Source of the DNA: Enterocloster clostridioformis
GTDB taxonomy: Bacteria > Bacillota > Clostridia > Lachnospirales > Lachnospiraceae
Assembly: GCF_020297485.1 (NCBI RefSeq)
Contig: NZ_JAIWZC010000001.1
Coordinates: forward strand, 1,736,001-1,800,000
Length of the DNA: 64,000 nt
Direction: 5' to 3'
A program made the position numbers and the translations under genes. Positions 35,127 through 44,536 of this stretch are shown piece by piece. Each line of letters opens with the position of its first letter. Position 1 is the first letter of the stretch. The notes beneath the pieces are model-generated. The model saw only the letters and a list, made by a program, of their open reading frames with translations, ran no database searches and was not told the origin of the DNA.

Positions 35127-36719
35127 CTATAGTTTTCTCAGCAGTGAGGGTCCCTGTCTGGTAAGGATCACGATACATACCGCCGCAAACAAGGCGAATA
35201 CCCCTATGGGCAGCGCCAGCGCAGTCCAGGGAGCTGTTTTACTGCCCAGATAATAGAATCCCGCTGCCACCCCCAGTACCGCCATGGAAGCGAACATTGC
35301 CAGTACCGTGGCCATAGACTGCTTGATAACGACCGTTTCATTCACTGCGTCAAGCTTCGGAAAGCACAGGCCCATAAGCATTCCAAAGGCAGCATGCCCT
35401 ACGGCGAAAAGCAGTGTGGCAATGAGCAGCACCGCCCCCTGCCACAAAGGAAAACCAAAAGCAATCGAAATACACATCCCGGCAATTACAGTACAGGGCA
35501 GGGTCAGCAGAAGTTGAAAGCCAACCTTAACCCAGAGCAGGGACCTTTCCTCTATGGGGGATTCCCGCAAAATCCACAGGTATTTTCCTTCCAGACTGAT
35601 GGAAGGCGCAGTGATGGGACAGGTGCAGAGGCAGAAACCAATCACCGCTGCCGCCATAGGAAGCAGCGGTAAAGGATACCCGGCCATTTCCATATAAGCT
35701 AACAGTTTATCTCTCATAACCAGGGAGGCTACCCCTGCGGCCAGCAGCATAATCAGACCGATACCGGCATTCCAGAAGTACATGGGTGTACCAAAAAAGC
35801 GCTGCATTTCCTTTTTCAGCAAAGCCTTCTTCTGTCCGGAGGCAGTCTGCGCCGAGAGTTTGTAATTGCTCTGTACGGATCGCTCGGCAAAAGCAGTCAC
35901 GGCCTGACGGTATCCCCGGCCAAGGCCGATTACCACCAGGGCAAAAGGGAACACGCAGCACAGGACAAAGGCCAGCAGCAGCCTCCCGTCTCCCATAATG
36001 CCTTCCCCCATCCACAGCATGGGCGCCGCCCAGGTAAGGGAGTTTTTCACTCCGGCGGCATTCTCAGCAAGACTGTTTATCATACCGCTTAGGTGAAACG
36101 AGAAATAGAACACTGCTGCCATGAATATTCCCATCACAATATTCTGTCCCAATGCTCTGCGGGACACCCGAACAGACAGAAAGGCGACCAGCGCCCCCAA
36201 CAATACGGACAGCGCCGTATCCAGCAGCGGAAGGGCCAGCACCGAGGTCCCCAGCCGCATCCAGAACAGCAGGCTGTACCCCACACCGTTCTGTGTCATA
36301 AAAGTACAGATTACCCCGGCAGGAACCAGTACGAAAATGGCAAACAGCAGGTTCTCCAGATAAATGGCGGTTACCCGGCTGGCCATCAGCATGGTTGCGG
36401 GCACCGGCATACTCAGCAACAGGTCATTGTCCTTTCCGCCAAATACCACGCCCTTCACCGCAAAGGTGGTAAACAGAAGCCCGCCCACCAGTGCGGCCAT
36501 GCCCATGAATACAAATACCAGCACTTCCATATTGGATGGCGCCAGCGCCTTCATCAGCATATAACTGTAAAGCCCGGACAGATACAGCCCCAGAAAGGCA
36601 ATGAGAAAGACCGCGCCCAGTCCTGTAGCCGCTTTTCTCTTACTGCGTCCCCTGGAATTGGTTAAGGAAAGAAGCATGGACCGGAGGCTGACGTTCAACA
36701 GGACAAAAAATTTTTTCAT
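35127..36719 (-). CDS. ABC transporter membrane protein
   Basis: About 530 aa from the ATG at 36719, with 12 or so hydrophobic segments. It is the membrane partner of the upstream ATPase, as shown by the ATGA overlap with that gene's original stop. Because the ATPase gene has lost part of its middle, the two now form one continuous open frame of about 745 codons, which should not be read as a fusion protein. Likely an exporter of the ABC-2 kind. Confidence 0.82.
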   Translation of the reverse strand: MKKFFVLLNVSLRSMLLSLTNSRGRSKRKAATGLGAVFLIAFLGLYLSGLYSYMLMKALAPSNMEVLVFVFMGMAALVGGLLFTTFAVKGVVFGGKDNDLLLSMPVPATMLMASRVTAIYLENLLFAIFVLVPAGVICTFMTQNGVGYSLLFWMRLGTSVLALPLLDTALSVLLGALVAFLSVRVSRRALGQNIVMGIFMAAVFYFSFHLSGMINSLAENAAGVKNSLTWAAPMLWMGEGIMGDGRLLLAFVLCCVFPFALVVIGLGRGYRQAVTAFAERSVQSNYKLSAQTASGQKKALLKKEMQRFFGTPMYFWNAGIGLIMLLAAGVASLVMRDKLLAYMEMAGYPLPLLPMAAAVIGFCLCTCPITAPSISLEGKYLWILRESPIEERSLLWVKVGFQLLLTLPCTVIAGMCISIAFGFPLWQGAVLLIATLLFAVGHAAFGMLMGLCFPKLDAVNETVVIKQSMATVLAMFASMAVLGVAAGFYYLGSKTAPWTALALPIGVFALFAAVCIVILTRQGPSLLRKL

Positions 36720-37334
36720 CGCTCTCCCTCCAGTTCTAAAAATACGCTTTCCAGGGAGGAATCCCCCACCAGCTCTGCCGTGGGACCGCTTTGCACCAGT
36801 TTCCCGTTTTTGATAATGGCAATCTGATCGCACAGCTTTTCTGCCACTTCCAGTACATGAGTGGAAAAAAATACCGCTGGGCCGCCGGATAAAAGCGGAA
36901 ATCAAAGCCAGCTTCTGCCGCATCCCATGGGAGTAGCTGCCAATGGGGGAGCCCAGATTGTCTGTGAGTTCAAAAGCATCGGAATATTTGCCAATGTCGG
37001 CAGTGCGCTGCTTGGCAGAAATGTCATACAGATCGGCAATGAAATTGAGGTAATCAATCCCTTTCATAAACTCATAGATGTCCGGGTTGTCCGGCAGAAA
37101 AGCGGTGACACGTTTCGCCTGCACAGGAGCCTTCTTAATATCGTGGCCGTCAATGGTGATGGTGCCTTCGGTAAAGTCCATCACCCCGGCCACAGCCCGA
37201 AGTGTGGTGGTTTTGCCTGCTCCGTTATGGCCGATGAATCCATAGATCTGACCGGGACGGACATGCAGAGTCAAATCATCCACCGCCTTCTTCCCGCCGG
37301 GATAAGTTTTAGAATAATGTTCAATGTGAAGCAT
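36716..37334 (-). pseudogene. ABC transporter ATPase with internal deletion
   Basis: Starts well at 37334 (AAAGGAG) with GHNGAGKTT (Walker A), then the signature YSHGMRQK. Right after AFIRRP the expected Walker B (LLILDEP) and D-loop are gone. The sequence resumes out of frame at STHVLEVAEKLCDQIA, readable only by switching frame near 36885. About 35-40 codons are lost, so ATP hydrolysis should be abolished. Confidence 0.88.
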
Positions 37335-37528
37335 TGGTAAACTCCTTTCGTAACTCCGTTTCATTCAACATGTTTGCTGATTTTATTCCAGGTAACGGCA
37401 ATGCTGCTAATGTCAATATAAACATTATGGTCACAAAATACAGGTATCATTCTTATATCGCATTCATAGCCAGTTCTCCTGATTATGAATCACAGTTTTA
37501 ACCTTCACTCTACATCTTTTTCAAATGT

Positions 37529-38209
37529 TTACTTCATTTCATCCCTATTTTCAGTGTTTTGATTCCGATACGGCATCTTCCAAAATTCCAGTACCAGAAG
37601 GCTCGCCTTTTCAAAGATGCTGCTCAGCTTCGCTTTTTCTGCCCCGGAAATCCCCCTGCATTTCCAATCCGCGAAATCTGACCACTCCTGGCATCCTTTT
37701 GCATAAGAATCATCCGCATAGTCCTCGATAAAGTCCCAGTACCTGGAATTTCTGCTTGTCGAACTGATGGCCAGCCTGCGGAAGATATAGCTGTAGCTCA
37801 TCATGCAGGGGAGTACTGCCATCAGCATTTCTTTCCCATCTCCACCCTCTGCCGTTTCCAACAGGAAGTCAATGTAATCCTGGTTTTCCGGTAACGGCAT
37901 GATATGCTCCATATCCCTATCCGTCATTCCCAACTGCTCCAGGTATTGAAGCCTCACAGCAGATTCTGTGTCCGTAACAAAGCTCAGGATGGAATAATAT
38001 AACTGAATCTCCTGTAAGGTTTGAGCATGGTAGATCATTTTTCCATAAACCCTGGCATAGTGCTTTAAATAAATACTATCCTGTATCATGTAATTTTTGA
38101 AACATTCTATCGGCATTGTTCCCGCCTGCAGATCCTGTATAAAGGGTGTTGCAATACATTCCTCCCAGATGGGGATATTCTTTTCCAGTATTTCCTTCAT
38201 AAATGACAT
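37529..38209 (-). CDS. TenA-family protein (second copy)
   Basis: A 226-aa TenA/thiaminase II homolog, clearly divergent from the operon copy. Asp44 (MIQDSIYL) and Cys135 (AVLPCMMSYSY) are retained, with LEFWKM near the C-terminus. It stands alone with no TPP riboswitch in the 150 bp upstream, so it may serve a different amine substrate or be regulated differently. AGGAG precedes the start. Confidence 0.88.
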   Translation of the reverse strand: MSFMKEILEKNIPIWEECIATPFIQDLQAGTMPIECFKNYMIQDSIYLKHYARVYGKMIYHAQTLQEIQLYYSILSFVTDTESAVRLQYLEQLGMTDRDMEHIMPLPENQDYIDFLLETAEGGDGKEMLMAVLPCMMSYSYIFRRLAISSTSRNSRYWDFIEDYADDSYAKGCQEWSDFADWKCRGISGAEKAKLSSIFEKASLLVLEFWKMPYRNQNTENRDEMK

Positions 38210-38367
38210 GCCCTTTCTCCTCCTGTATTCTAACTGCCCATTTCTATGCTTTTAAAGGAAACTGCGCACTGCGGCGTAAAAAATTATAGGATAATAACTT
38301 GCCCTCTCTGATTCACTTTCGTTATATTATCACCCCATTGACCAATTTTGAGAAGACCCATTCCTCT

Positions 38368-38868
38368 TTATCGATCAGCTATGCTTAATGTTTCAACAAC
38401 AACACTGCCTCCTCGAACAATTTCAATTCGATTTGCATAGCATTTCTCCAGTAACGCGATCAGAGCATTATTACGGTTTTCTGTATGCACACTTTCAATC
38501 AGCACTGTCGCCGGGGAATAATCAATAATCGATACCTGAAATACTTGCGAAATCTTGAATATCTCGTCAATATCCCGATCCGAGCAGTTATTTATTCTTA
38601 CAAACATCAGCTCTTTCATATGAATAGCAATGTCCGTGTAATCAACTACCTTAATTACCTCAATACATCGGCCCAGCTGCTTCTTTACCTGTTCAAATGT
38701 TCTGTCATCACTGGTTAAGCTGATTGTCATACGGGAAAGCGTTCTGTCCTCGGTTGTTCCCACGGTCAGGCTGGCCAGGTTATAGGACTTTCCGGAAAAC
38801 AATCCCGATATTCTGGCAAGAACCCCTATATCATTTTCAACAAATAAACAAATCCATCTCTTTTTCAT
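38368..38868 (-). CDS. ilvN: Acetolactate synthase small subunit
   Basis: A 166-aa regulatory subunit with an N-terminal ACT domain (ICLFVENDIGVLARISGLFS) and C-terminal domain. It binds branched-chain amino acids and controls IlvB. The gene is intact and overlaps the 3' end of the broken ilvB by 4 bp. Confidence 0.93.
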   Translation of the reverse strand: MKKRWICLFVENDIGVLARISGLFSGKSYNLASLTVGTTEDRTLSRMTISLTSDDRTFEQVKKQLGRCIEVIKVVDYTDIAIHMKELMFVRINNCSDRDIDEIFKISQVFQVSIIDYSPATVLIESVHTENRNNALIALLEKCYANRIEIVRGGSVVVETLSIADR

Positions 38869-39567
38869 ATTCCCTTATCCCCGCTTTCCAGTATCATGTC
38901 GTCCAAAGCATTGCCGGGTGGAACAATCGGCATAACATTTTCCTCTGGCTCAATGATAAATTCAATGACAGTAGGTACTTTTAACGTGTTTTTTCCTGTT
39001 TCAAGGGCAGCGGCAATCTCATTTTCTTTTGTTACGCGGATACCGTTTGCCCCGTAGCTTTCCGCCAATTTAAGGAAATCCGGCGTATATTCCGGGCAGC
39101 ACTCTGTCGGGGCATTACAGCTACTGGGGCAGCTTTTTCTGTACCGCATACAGGTGCTGGAATAACGCCTGTCAAAAAAACATTTCCTGCCACTGCCTGA
39201 TCTGCCCCAGCCATTCCTGCGTATCTAATTTCTGCGCTTTTTCAAGCAATGCCAAAAGAGCCGTTTTTGCGTCCGCAACAATGGGAATATCTACCTCTAT
39301 ATTTCTGGAAATCGAAGCGGAGTCTATGTCTATATGAATGATTGCCGCATGGGTGGCAAAGTGTCCGATTTTTCCTGTTATGCGGTCATTAAACCTCGTC
39401 CCGATAGAAAAGAGGACATCACAATTACTGATCGCTGTATTCGCCGCGTAGCTCCCATGGATTTCCAGATTCCCGATGTACAAGTCATGGGTTGTGGGAA
39501 TTGCCCCTTTTCCCATTATGGTAGTAATAACAGGAACCCCTGTCATTTCTGCAAGCTTCAGCATTTC
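38865..39567 (-). pseudogene. ilvB: Acetolactate synthase large subunit, internally deleted
   Basis: The piece at 39567-39180 matches the middle (FAD-type) domain: MTGVPVITTIMGKGAIP and GTRFNDRITGKI. The piece at 39160-38865 is the C-terminal tail: AESYGANGIRVTKENEI and VMPIVPPGNALDDMI. The N-terminal TPP-binding domain is absent, and most of the C-terminal TPP domain is deleted at a run of T residues (about 39178), which also shifts frame. It cannot be active. Confidence 0.88.
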
Positions 39568-39630
39568 CGAATGTGCATAGTTGCTTGTAGTTAGGTATGA
39601 TAAAATGGCACTGAATATACAGTACCATTT

Positions 39631-40209
39631 TTACTTCTGTACAATCCCATTCACAAATATCTTTACACTGTTTTTGATAAATTCTTCTCTGCCCACCTCA
39701 GTAAGGTTCTGGCCCAAAGACGCATTTAAAAATGTATAACCAAACGTGGAAGAAAAAATAGTCATCGCCAGACTTTCAAAATCATAATGGGGAATTTCCC
39801 CCAATTCCTCCTTTTTCCTGAAGTATTCTGTCAGAGAAGAAATAAATGCCTGTGGTACTTTCATAATCATAGAGGCAGTTTCTTCATAAAGCTGCGGCGC
39901 TCTTAAGCCAATGGACAGATTTACAAAATCCGGAGTGATTTTATCCATATATGCGTTCATAAACATCTCTAAATCCGGCTCTAACTCCCATTGCACATTT
40001 TGAAAAAGCTCCGGCGTAACATGCGCTCTCCATTTTTCCTGAGATACACCATGGAGTACAATATCTTTTTTATTTTGAAATTTACGGAACAGCGTACACT
40101 CGTTTACGCCGGCTAAACGTGCAATATCTTTTGTCGTCGTGGCAACATACCCTTTATCACGAATCAGAGACATGGTTGCATCAATGATTTTTTGGCTTGT
40201 TTCGTCCAT
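39631..40209 (-). CDS. TetR/AcrR-family regulator
   Basis: About 192 aa from the ATG at 40209. The HTH is clear: TTTKDIARLAGVNECTLFRKF. A palindrome, GCAAG-TG-CTTGC, lies 18-29 bp upstream of the start and is a likely autoregulatory operator. Just downstream of the ilvB break, so its target may lie on either side; the SRPBCC gene upstream is a candidate. Confidence 0.9.
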   Translation of the reverse strand: MDETSQKIIDATMSLIRDKGYVATTTKDIARLAGVNECTLFRKFQNKKDIVLHGVSQEKWRAHVTPELFQNVQWELEPDLEMFMNAYMDKITPDFVNLSIGLRAPQLYEETASMIMKVPQAFISSLTEYFRKKEELGEIPHYDFESLAMTIFSSTFGYTFLNASLGQNLTEVGREEFIKNSVKIFVNGIVQK

Positions 40210-40226
40210 TCTCCCACCTCTTACAC

Positions 40227-40238
40227 GCAAGTGCTTGC
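40227..40238. promoter_or_regulatory. Likely TetR operator
   Basis: GCAAG-TG-CTTGC is a perfect palindrome, extended imperfectly by flanking bases, upstream of the TetR gene. Its position over the promoter region fits autorepression. Binding is inferred. Confidence 0.55.
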
Positions 40239-40310
40239 TATCACTCTATTCTCCTTTTTGTAAAAAGTCAATAGAAAAGATAATTCCTCCTGCTTTTCTT
40301 ATGAGGCTTC

Positions 40311-40712
40311 TTATGAGGTATGCTCCAAAGCTTTTCTTAAATCCGATATATATAAATCCTGCTGCTTTTTCAGATATGCCCCGATAAACGGTTTCATAAA
40401 CCATTTTTTTGCTGTAACATCCTCCGTGAAATCAATCGTTGTCACGCCGCCTTCGCCGGAGAAAATCCCTGTCCAATGCCCATGCATATTGTCATTCTCC
40501 ATATCAAATTCCCAGCGCCTGCATTCTTCCCTCACTGTAACGGTAAAGATGGTCTGGTAGCCGGATGTTGTATATTCCACGAATTGCTTATCATCTATAA
40601 TCTCAACCCTGCTCAGATCGCTGCGCCACGCCGTATCCTCCAGAGAAGTCACAAACTCCCAAACCTTTTGCAGTTCTGCGTGAAAATCTGCCCTTATATT
40701 TGAAACTGCCAT
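40311..40712 (-). CDS. SRPBCC/polyketide-cyclase-like protein
   Basis: A 133-aa single-domain protein of the START/SRPBCC fold (DFHAELQKVWEFVTSLEDTA; MHGHWTGIFSGEGGVTTIDF), which binds small hydrophobic molecules. Function unknown. It directly follows the decayed TetR gene, whose stop is 1 bp upstream of the ATG region. Confidence 0.78.
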   Translation of the reverse strand: MAVSNIRADFHAELQKVWEFVTSLEDTAWRSDLSRVEIIDDKQFVEYTTSGYQTIFTVTVREECRRWEFDMENDNMHGHWTGIFSGEGGVTTIDFTEDVTAKKWFMKPFIGAYLKKQQDLYISDLRKALEHTS

Positions 40713-40713
40713 C

Positions 40714-41341
40714 TTAATGATTCCTTTCTTTCAGGTATACCCTTTTCCACTGTCCAACTCTTTTCAGGAAGTCCTTCTCCAGAAAATCCGGGTCCAGCTC
40801 CCCGGTTGAAAACATCTTCCAGTAACAGCTGAGAAGATAACCGTTAATCTCCTCTAACAACAGCTGCGTATCAATACCCGGCCGGAACAGGTCCATATCT
40901 GCCGGCCCCCGTATATCCTCTGTTCCGTGAAAAAACGCTGTCTTATAATTATTCTGAAGTTCTTCCCTGATTTCCTGGTTTTCCTCAAAAATGCCCTCAA
41001 TATAAACAGGTATATGGTCGGGGTCTCCCTCATAAAGACACAGCCTGCCAGAACCCTCTGGCAGAGAATCTCAAACAAATCCGTGGTCTGCGTATCTCCC
41101 TTCCTTACTTTTTCACGGTAAAGCCTGCCTGCATGCTCCCAAAGGTACAGATACAGTTCCTTTTTATTTAAGAAATAATGAAACAGCAGGGATTTGGATA
41201 CGCCGCCGGCATCCGCAAGCCTGGACATGGACGTATTTTTATAGCTGTTCCTGGAAAACACTTCATATGCCGCATTTCATATGCCGCATTTATGATCTGT
41301 TCCTGCCTTTCCTGCGGAAGCGCAAAAAATTTCTTGTTCAT
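40714..41341 (-). pseudogene. TetR-family regulator, frameshifted by 14-bp duplication
   Basis: A paralog of the TetR protein at 34498-35100 (MNKKFFALPQERQEQIINAAY; VSKSLLFHYFLNKKELYLYLW). The 14-bp unit CATATGCCGCATTT is present twice in tandem at about 41266-41293 and throws the frame after NAAYE; removing one copy restores NAAYEVFSRNSYKN. A second frame change lies near 41020. The start overlaps the AlkD stop (ATGA). Confidence 0.88.
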
Positions 41342-42063
41342 CCCGAACCTCCTGATTCCTTTCCCATCCTGGTATTTGCGGAAATCAGACGTCCCCGCCC
41401 TTCTGCCTTTACCATGGTTTCCAGTTCCTTCGCCGCATCCTTTCCAATCCACCTCAATGTCCTGCTCTCTCCCTCCATCCACTCATGCGCCAGCAAAAGT
41501 GCCTTTTCGTTATAATGAAAACTCTTTTTCCCGATTTCTCTCAAGGCAGTGGAAACCGCCTTTTTTACATGCTCCCGTCCATCATCCGCATACTGCGTAA
41601 CCAGCTCCAGATAGCCGTCCACCGTTTCATCCGTCAGCTTCCTGTCATGTATCACAGAAGCTGCAATCAGCACAAATGCCGCCCTTTTTTTATATAACTG
41701 AGGTTCCTGTATCCACTCCGCAATAAAAATATCCCTGTTTTTCATCTTCAAAAATAAATTTTTACACAGGTGGTCGCATAAATCCCAGGAAACCACATCA
41801 AGGAGCAGCCTCTCTGCCTCAGCATCCGTTGTCACCTTCGGGTTCATCAACAAGACCGCCAGCATCCTTGCCTCGTGGTATTTTGTATTCCACAGTTCAG
41901 ATGCCAGCTCCTGCGATTTCCCGGCTTTCTTTGCAAGGCCCCTTACCACGGACGTTGCCACACCAATACTGTTTTCGGCCGGTATCCCCATCCGAATCAT
42001 ATTTTCCCTGTATTTCTCAGAAGCCTGTGCCCTAAGCTCATTTATCATCTCCTGACAATCCAT
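41338..42063 (-). CDS. AlkD-like DNA alkylation repair protein
   Basis: A 241-aa protein of HEAT-like repeats matching the AlkD/AlkC DNA glycosylase family, which removes bulky alkylated bases. Motifs such as SWDLCDHLCKNLF and KKRAAFVLIA fit. It is coupled to the broken TetR gene and followed by the SRPBCC gene. AGGAGG-type site upstream of the ATG. Confidence 0.85.
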   Translation of the reverse strand: MDCQEMINELRAQASEKYRENMIRMGIPAENSIGVATSVVRGLAKKAGKSQELASELWNTKYHEARMLAVLLMNPKVTTDAEAERLLLDVVSWDLCDHLCKNLFLKMKNRDIFIAEWIQEPQLYKKRAAFVLIAASVIHDRKLTDETVDGYLELVTQYADDGREHVKKAVSTALREIGKKSFHYNEKALLLAHEWMEGESRTLRWIGKDAAKELETMVKAEGRGRLISANTRMGKESGGSG

Positions 42064-42093
42064 CGGTATCCTCCTTCCGGTTCCATGCCCTTC

Positions 42094-42930
42094 TTATCGT
42101 ACAGGAAGCCAGTATTCATAGACTGCGTCTTCCGGGTCTGCATGGAGATACACCTCAATATCCGGTATATCTGCGTAGGTGTAGCCAGACGTAGGGAGCC
42201 ATTGGGTAATGACACGCCTTTCCAGTTCCTGAAGAGTACGGTTCGTCCCCTTTCCTTCAAAAACCGCCCATTTGCATGCCGGAATCTGATATTCTTCGTA
42301 TTCCCCCGGCTTCTGATCGGAACGGACAGCAATCAGATATTTCCAGTCTTCCGTATGATGGATACTGACACCGAGAAGTCCCTCCGGCTTTCCCTCTGCC
42401 ATGGAGATTAATCTGGCAAGTGTTCCGTCTGCCAGTGCGGCATCCCATACCGTTGGTATTCTTTCAAAATTCTCTGTCAGTTCTTTCGACAGGGGACAGG
42501 ACAGTCCCAGTATCCGGAACGCTTCTTTTTCCTCTATCCTGAATTGCAGCGGCACCCCTCCGTGGATTGCCATGGAAAAAGAAATGGGCGGATATGCCTG
42601 AAAGGATACCGGTTCCGTTTTTACAGCAGAGGGCGTGATTCCATGAAAATTCTTAAAAGCCCTGGTAAATGCGGTGGGAGATTCATAACCATACTTCATG
42701 GCAATATCCGTTACTTTCCCATTTCCTTTTTGCAGTTCCACGGCGGACAGAGACAGCCTGCGCCGCCGTATGTATTCCCGCAATGTCATGTCTGTCATAT
42801 ATAAAAACAACTGTTGGAAATAGTAGGAAGGGCAGCCCGCAATCCCGGCTACATCTTCATAATCCAGTTCCCCATCCAGGTTCTCTTCTATAAAATCAAT
42901 CGCCTGGTTCAACCGTTTTATCCAGTCCAT
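42094..42930 (-). CDS. AraC-family regulator with GyrI-like effector domain
   Basis: About 278 aa from the ATG at 42930 (AGGAGG upstream). Two HTH units of AraC type occupy residues 1-110 (IAGCPSYYFQQLFLYMTDMTL; KYGYESPTAFTRAFKNFHG). A GyrI-like effector-binding domain follows, as in Rob/BmrR-style multidrug sensors. It lies next to the AlkD gene in the same direction. Confidence 0.92.
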   Translation of the reverse strand: MDWIKRLNQAIDFIEENLDGELDYEDVAGIAGCPSYYFQQLFLYMTDMTLREYIRRRRLSLSAVELQKGNGKVTDIAMKYGYESPTAFTRAFKNFHGITPSAVKTEPVSFQAYPPISFSMAIHGGVPLQFRIEEKEAFRILGLSCPLSKELTENFERIPTVWDAALADGTLARLISMAEGKPEGLLGVSIHHTEDWKYLIAVRSDQKPGEYEEYQIPACKWAVFEGKGTNRTLQELERRVITQWLPTSGYTYADIPDIEVYLHADPEDAVYEYWLPVR

Positions 42931-43018
42931 CGTGTTCCCTCCTGCTGTTTTAAGTATAGCCGATTCTCTCACAAAAAACCTCGCATTTGAACGATACGAA
43001 TTGATAGCCCGAAAGAAC

Positions 43019-43762
43019 TCACTCCCATTTAAAAAATTTCACCGCCGCACCTGCGCACAGAATAGTAACAATCCCCATAACCGCTGCCGGTGCCCAGACA
43101 GGTTCCGTATGCATCCCCAGAAAAGCCGCCTTCATAAGCTGTATCCCCTGTGTCAGCGGGAAAAGGGCTACGATTTTCTGCATCATCTCCGGCATCACCT
43201 CAAAGGGCAGCGTAGCCCCGGAAAAAATCAGCATGGGAAAGTACAAAAGGCAGGCGATCACACTGGCCATTTTTTCATTTTTCGCAATGCCGCCCACCAT
43301 CATCCCGATGCTTAAGGTGGAAACCAGGGTAAGGAGCCAGCTCCCAAGGAATGCCGCCGGGCTGCCGGGAAGCCTTACGCCCCAGAATACAGCCGCCATC
43401 GGAAAAACCAAAGCCATGGAAACCGCAGCATACAGCACATAGATGGTAAATTCCACCCCCAGCAGCATAACCGGGCTGATGGGCGTCACCCGGAACCGTT
43501 TGAGGATTTTCCGTTCCCGGTACCCGGCTACCACCAGAGGCAGCCCCATCAGGCCCCCGGCGCAGATGGAGATGGTGCAGACCGCGCTCATGGACTGCTC
43601 CAGGAACGTATACTCCGCCCCCGGAAAAGCGGGCTTTGCCTGGTAAATGAAACCAAGGATGACCAGTACCACAACCGGCATAATGATGGCAAAGATCACC
43701 ATGTTCATATTCCGGATATTCAGCTTCAGTTCTGTTTTTAAAAGACTGAAAAAAGTTCTCAT
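43019..43762 (-). CDS. ABC-2 type transporter permease
   Basis: A 247-aa protein with six membrane helices, typical of ABC-2 permeases (FFSLLKTELKLNIRNMNMVIF at the start). Its ATG overlaps the ATPase stop by 4 bp. With the ATPase and the AraC regulator it probably forms a multidrug or peptide exporter unit. Confidence 0.92.
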   Translation of the reverse strand: MRTFFSLLKTELKLNIRNMNMVIFAIIMPVVVLVILGFIYQAKPAFPGAEYTFLEQSMSAVCTISICAGGLMGLPLVVAGYRERKILKRFRVTPISPVMLLGVEFTIYVLYAAVSMALVFPMAAVFWGVRLPGSPAAFLGSWLLTLVSTLSIGMMVGGIAKNEKMASVIACLLYFPMLIFSGATLPFEVMPEMMQKIVALFPLTQGIQLMKAAFLGMHTEPVWAPAAVMGIVTILCAGAAVKFFKWE

Positions 43763-44502
43763 GCCACAACCTCCTCGTCCGCAAATTTCAAATAGGCATC
43801 CTCCAGACGTTCACAGCCGCTCTGGGCCTTCGCCTGCTCCACAGTGCCGTAAAACACGGCCTCCCCTTTTCTCAGGATACAGATTTCATCGCAGAGGGCT
43901 TCCACCTCATCCATGAAATGGGAAGTAAGGAAGATGGTCAGCCCTTCGCCCTTTAAATCCTCAAGGATTTTCCACACCGTCCGGCGTGCCCTTGCGTCCA
44001 GCCCGGTAGTCAGCTCGTCCAGGAACACAAGCTCCGGGTTCGGTATCAACGCCAGGACAATAAACAGCCGCTGGCGCTCCCCGCCGGAAAGACTTTTCAC
44101 GGCATGACCTATCTTATCCCCGATTCCGAAACGTTCACACAGCTTCCGCCAGTCTGCCGGCCTCTCATACAGGCAGGCAGTTTCCCCGCAAAGCTCGGAT
44201 ACCTTAATCTCCGGCTGGTAATCCCCTTCCTGAAACTGGACGCCCACTTTCTGAAATACGGCGCGCCGGTCCTTTTTTGCATCCCGCCCCAATACCAGGG
44301 CAGTTCCGCCATCCGCCTGTTTCGTTCCCAGGATGCATTCGATGGTGGTACTCTTTCCGGCGCCGTTTGCCCCCAGCAGGCCAAAGACCGTGCCGGCCTT
44401 GACCGACAGATTCAGACCTTTCAGCACGGTTCTTCCCCGATAGCTTTTGGTCAGGCCCTTTGTCAGGACAGCCTCTTCTATCTTTTTTATGGTTTCGCTC
44501 AT
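43759..44502 (-). CDS. ABC transporter ATP-binding protein
   Basis: About 247 aa from the ATG at 44502 (AGGAGG upstream). Walker A GANGAGKST, signature LSGGERQR, Walker B LVFLDELTTGLD (Leu-Asp-Glu-Leu, a mild variant of LDEP) and the H-loop TSHFMDEVE are intact. It pairs with the downstream permease and follows an AraC/GyrI regulator by about 35 bp. Confidence 0.95.
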   Translation of the reverse strand: MSETIKKIEEAVLTKGLTKSYRGRTVLKGLNLSVKAGTVFGLLGANGAGKSTTIECILGTKQADGGTALVLGRDAKKDRRAVFQKVGVQFQEGDYQPEIKVSELCGETACLYERPADWRKLCERFGIGDKIGHAVKSLSGGERQRLFIVLALIPNPELVFLDELTTGLDARARRTVWKILEDLKGEGLTIFLTSHFMDEVEALCDEICILRKGEAVFYGTVEQAKAQSGCERLEDAYLKFADEEVVA

Positions 44503-44536
44503 CTTATCCTCCTTTTTCCGGTAACGGTATGCACCG

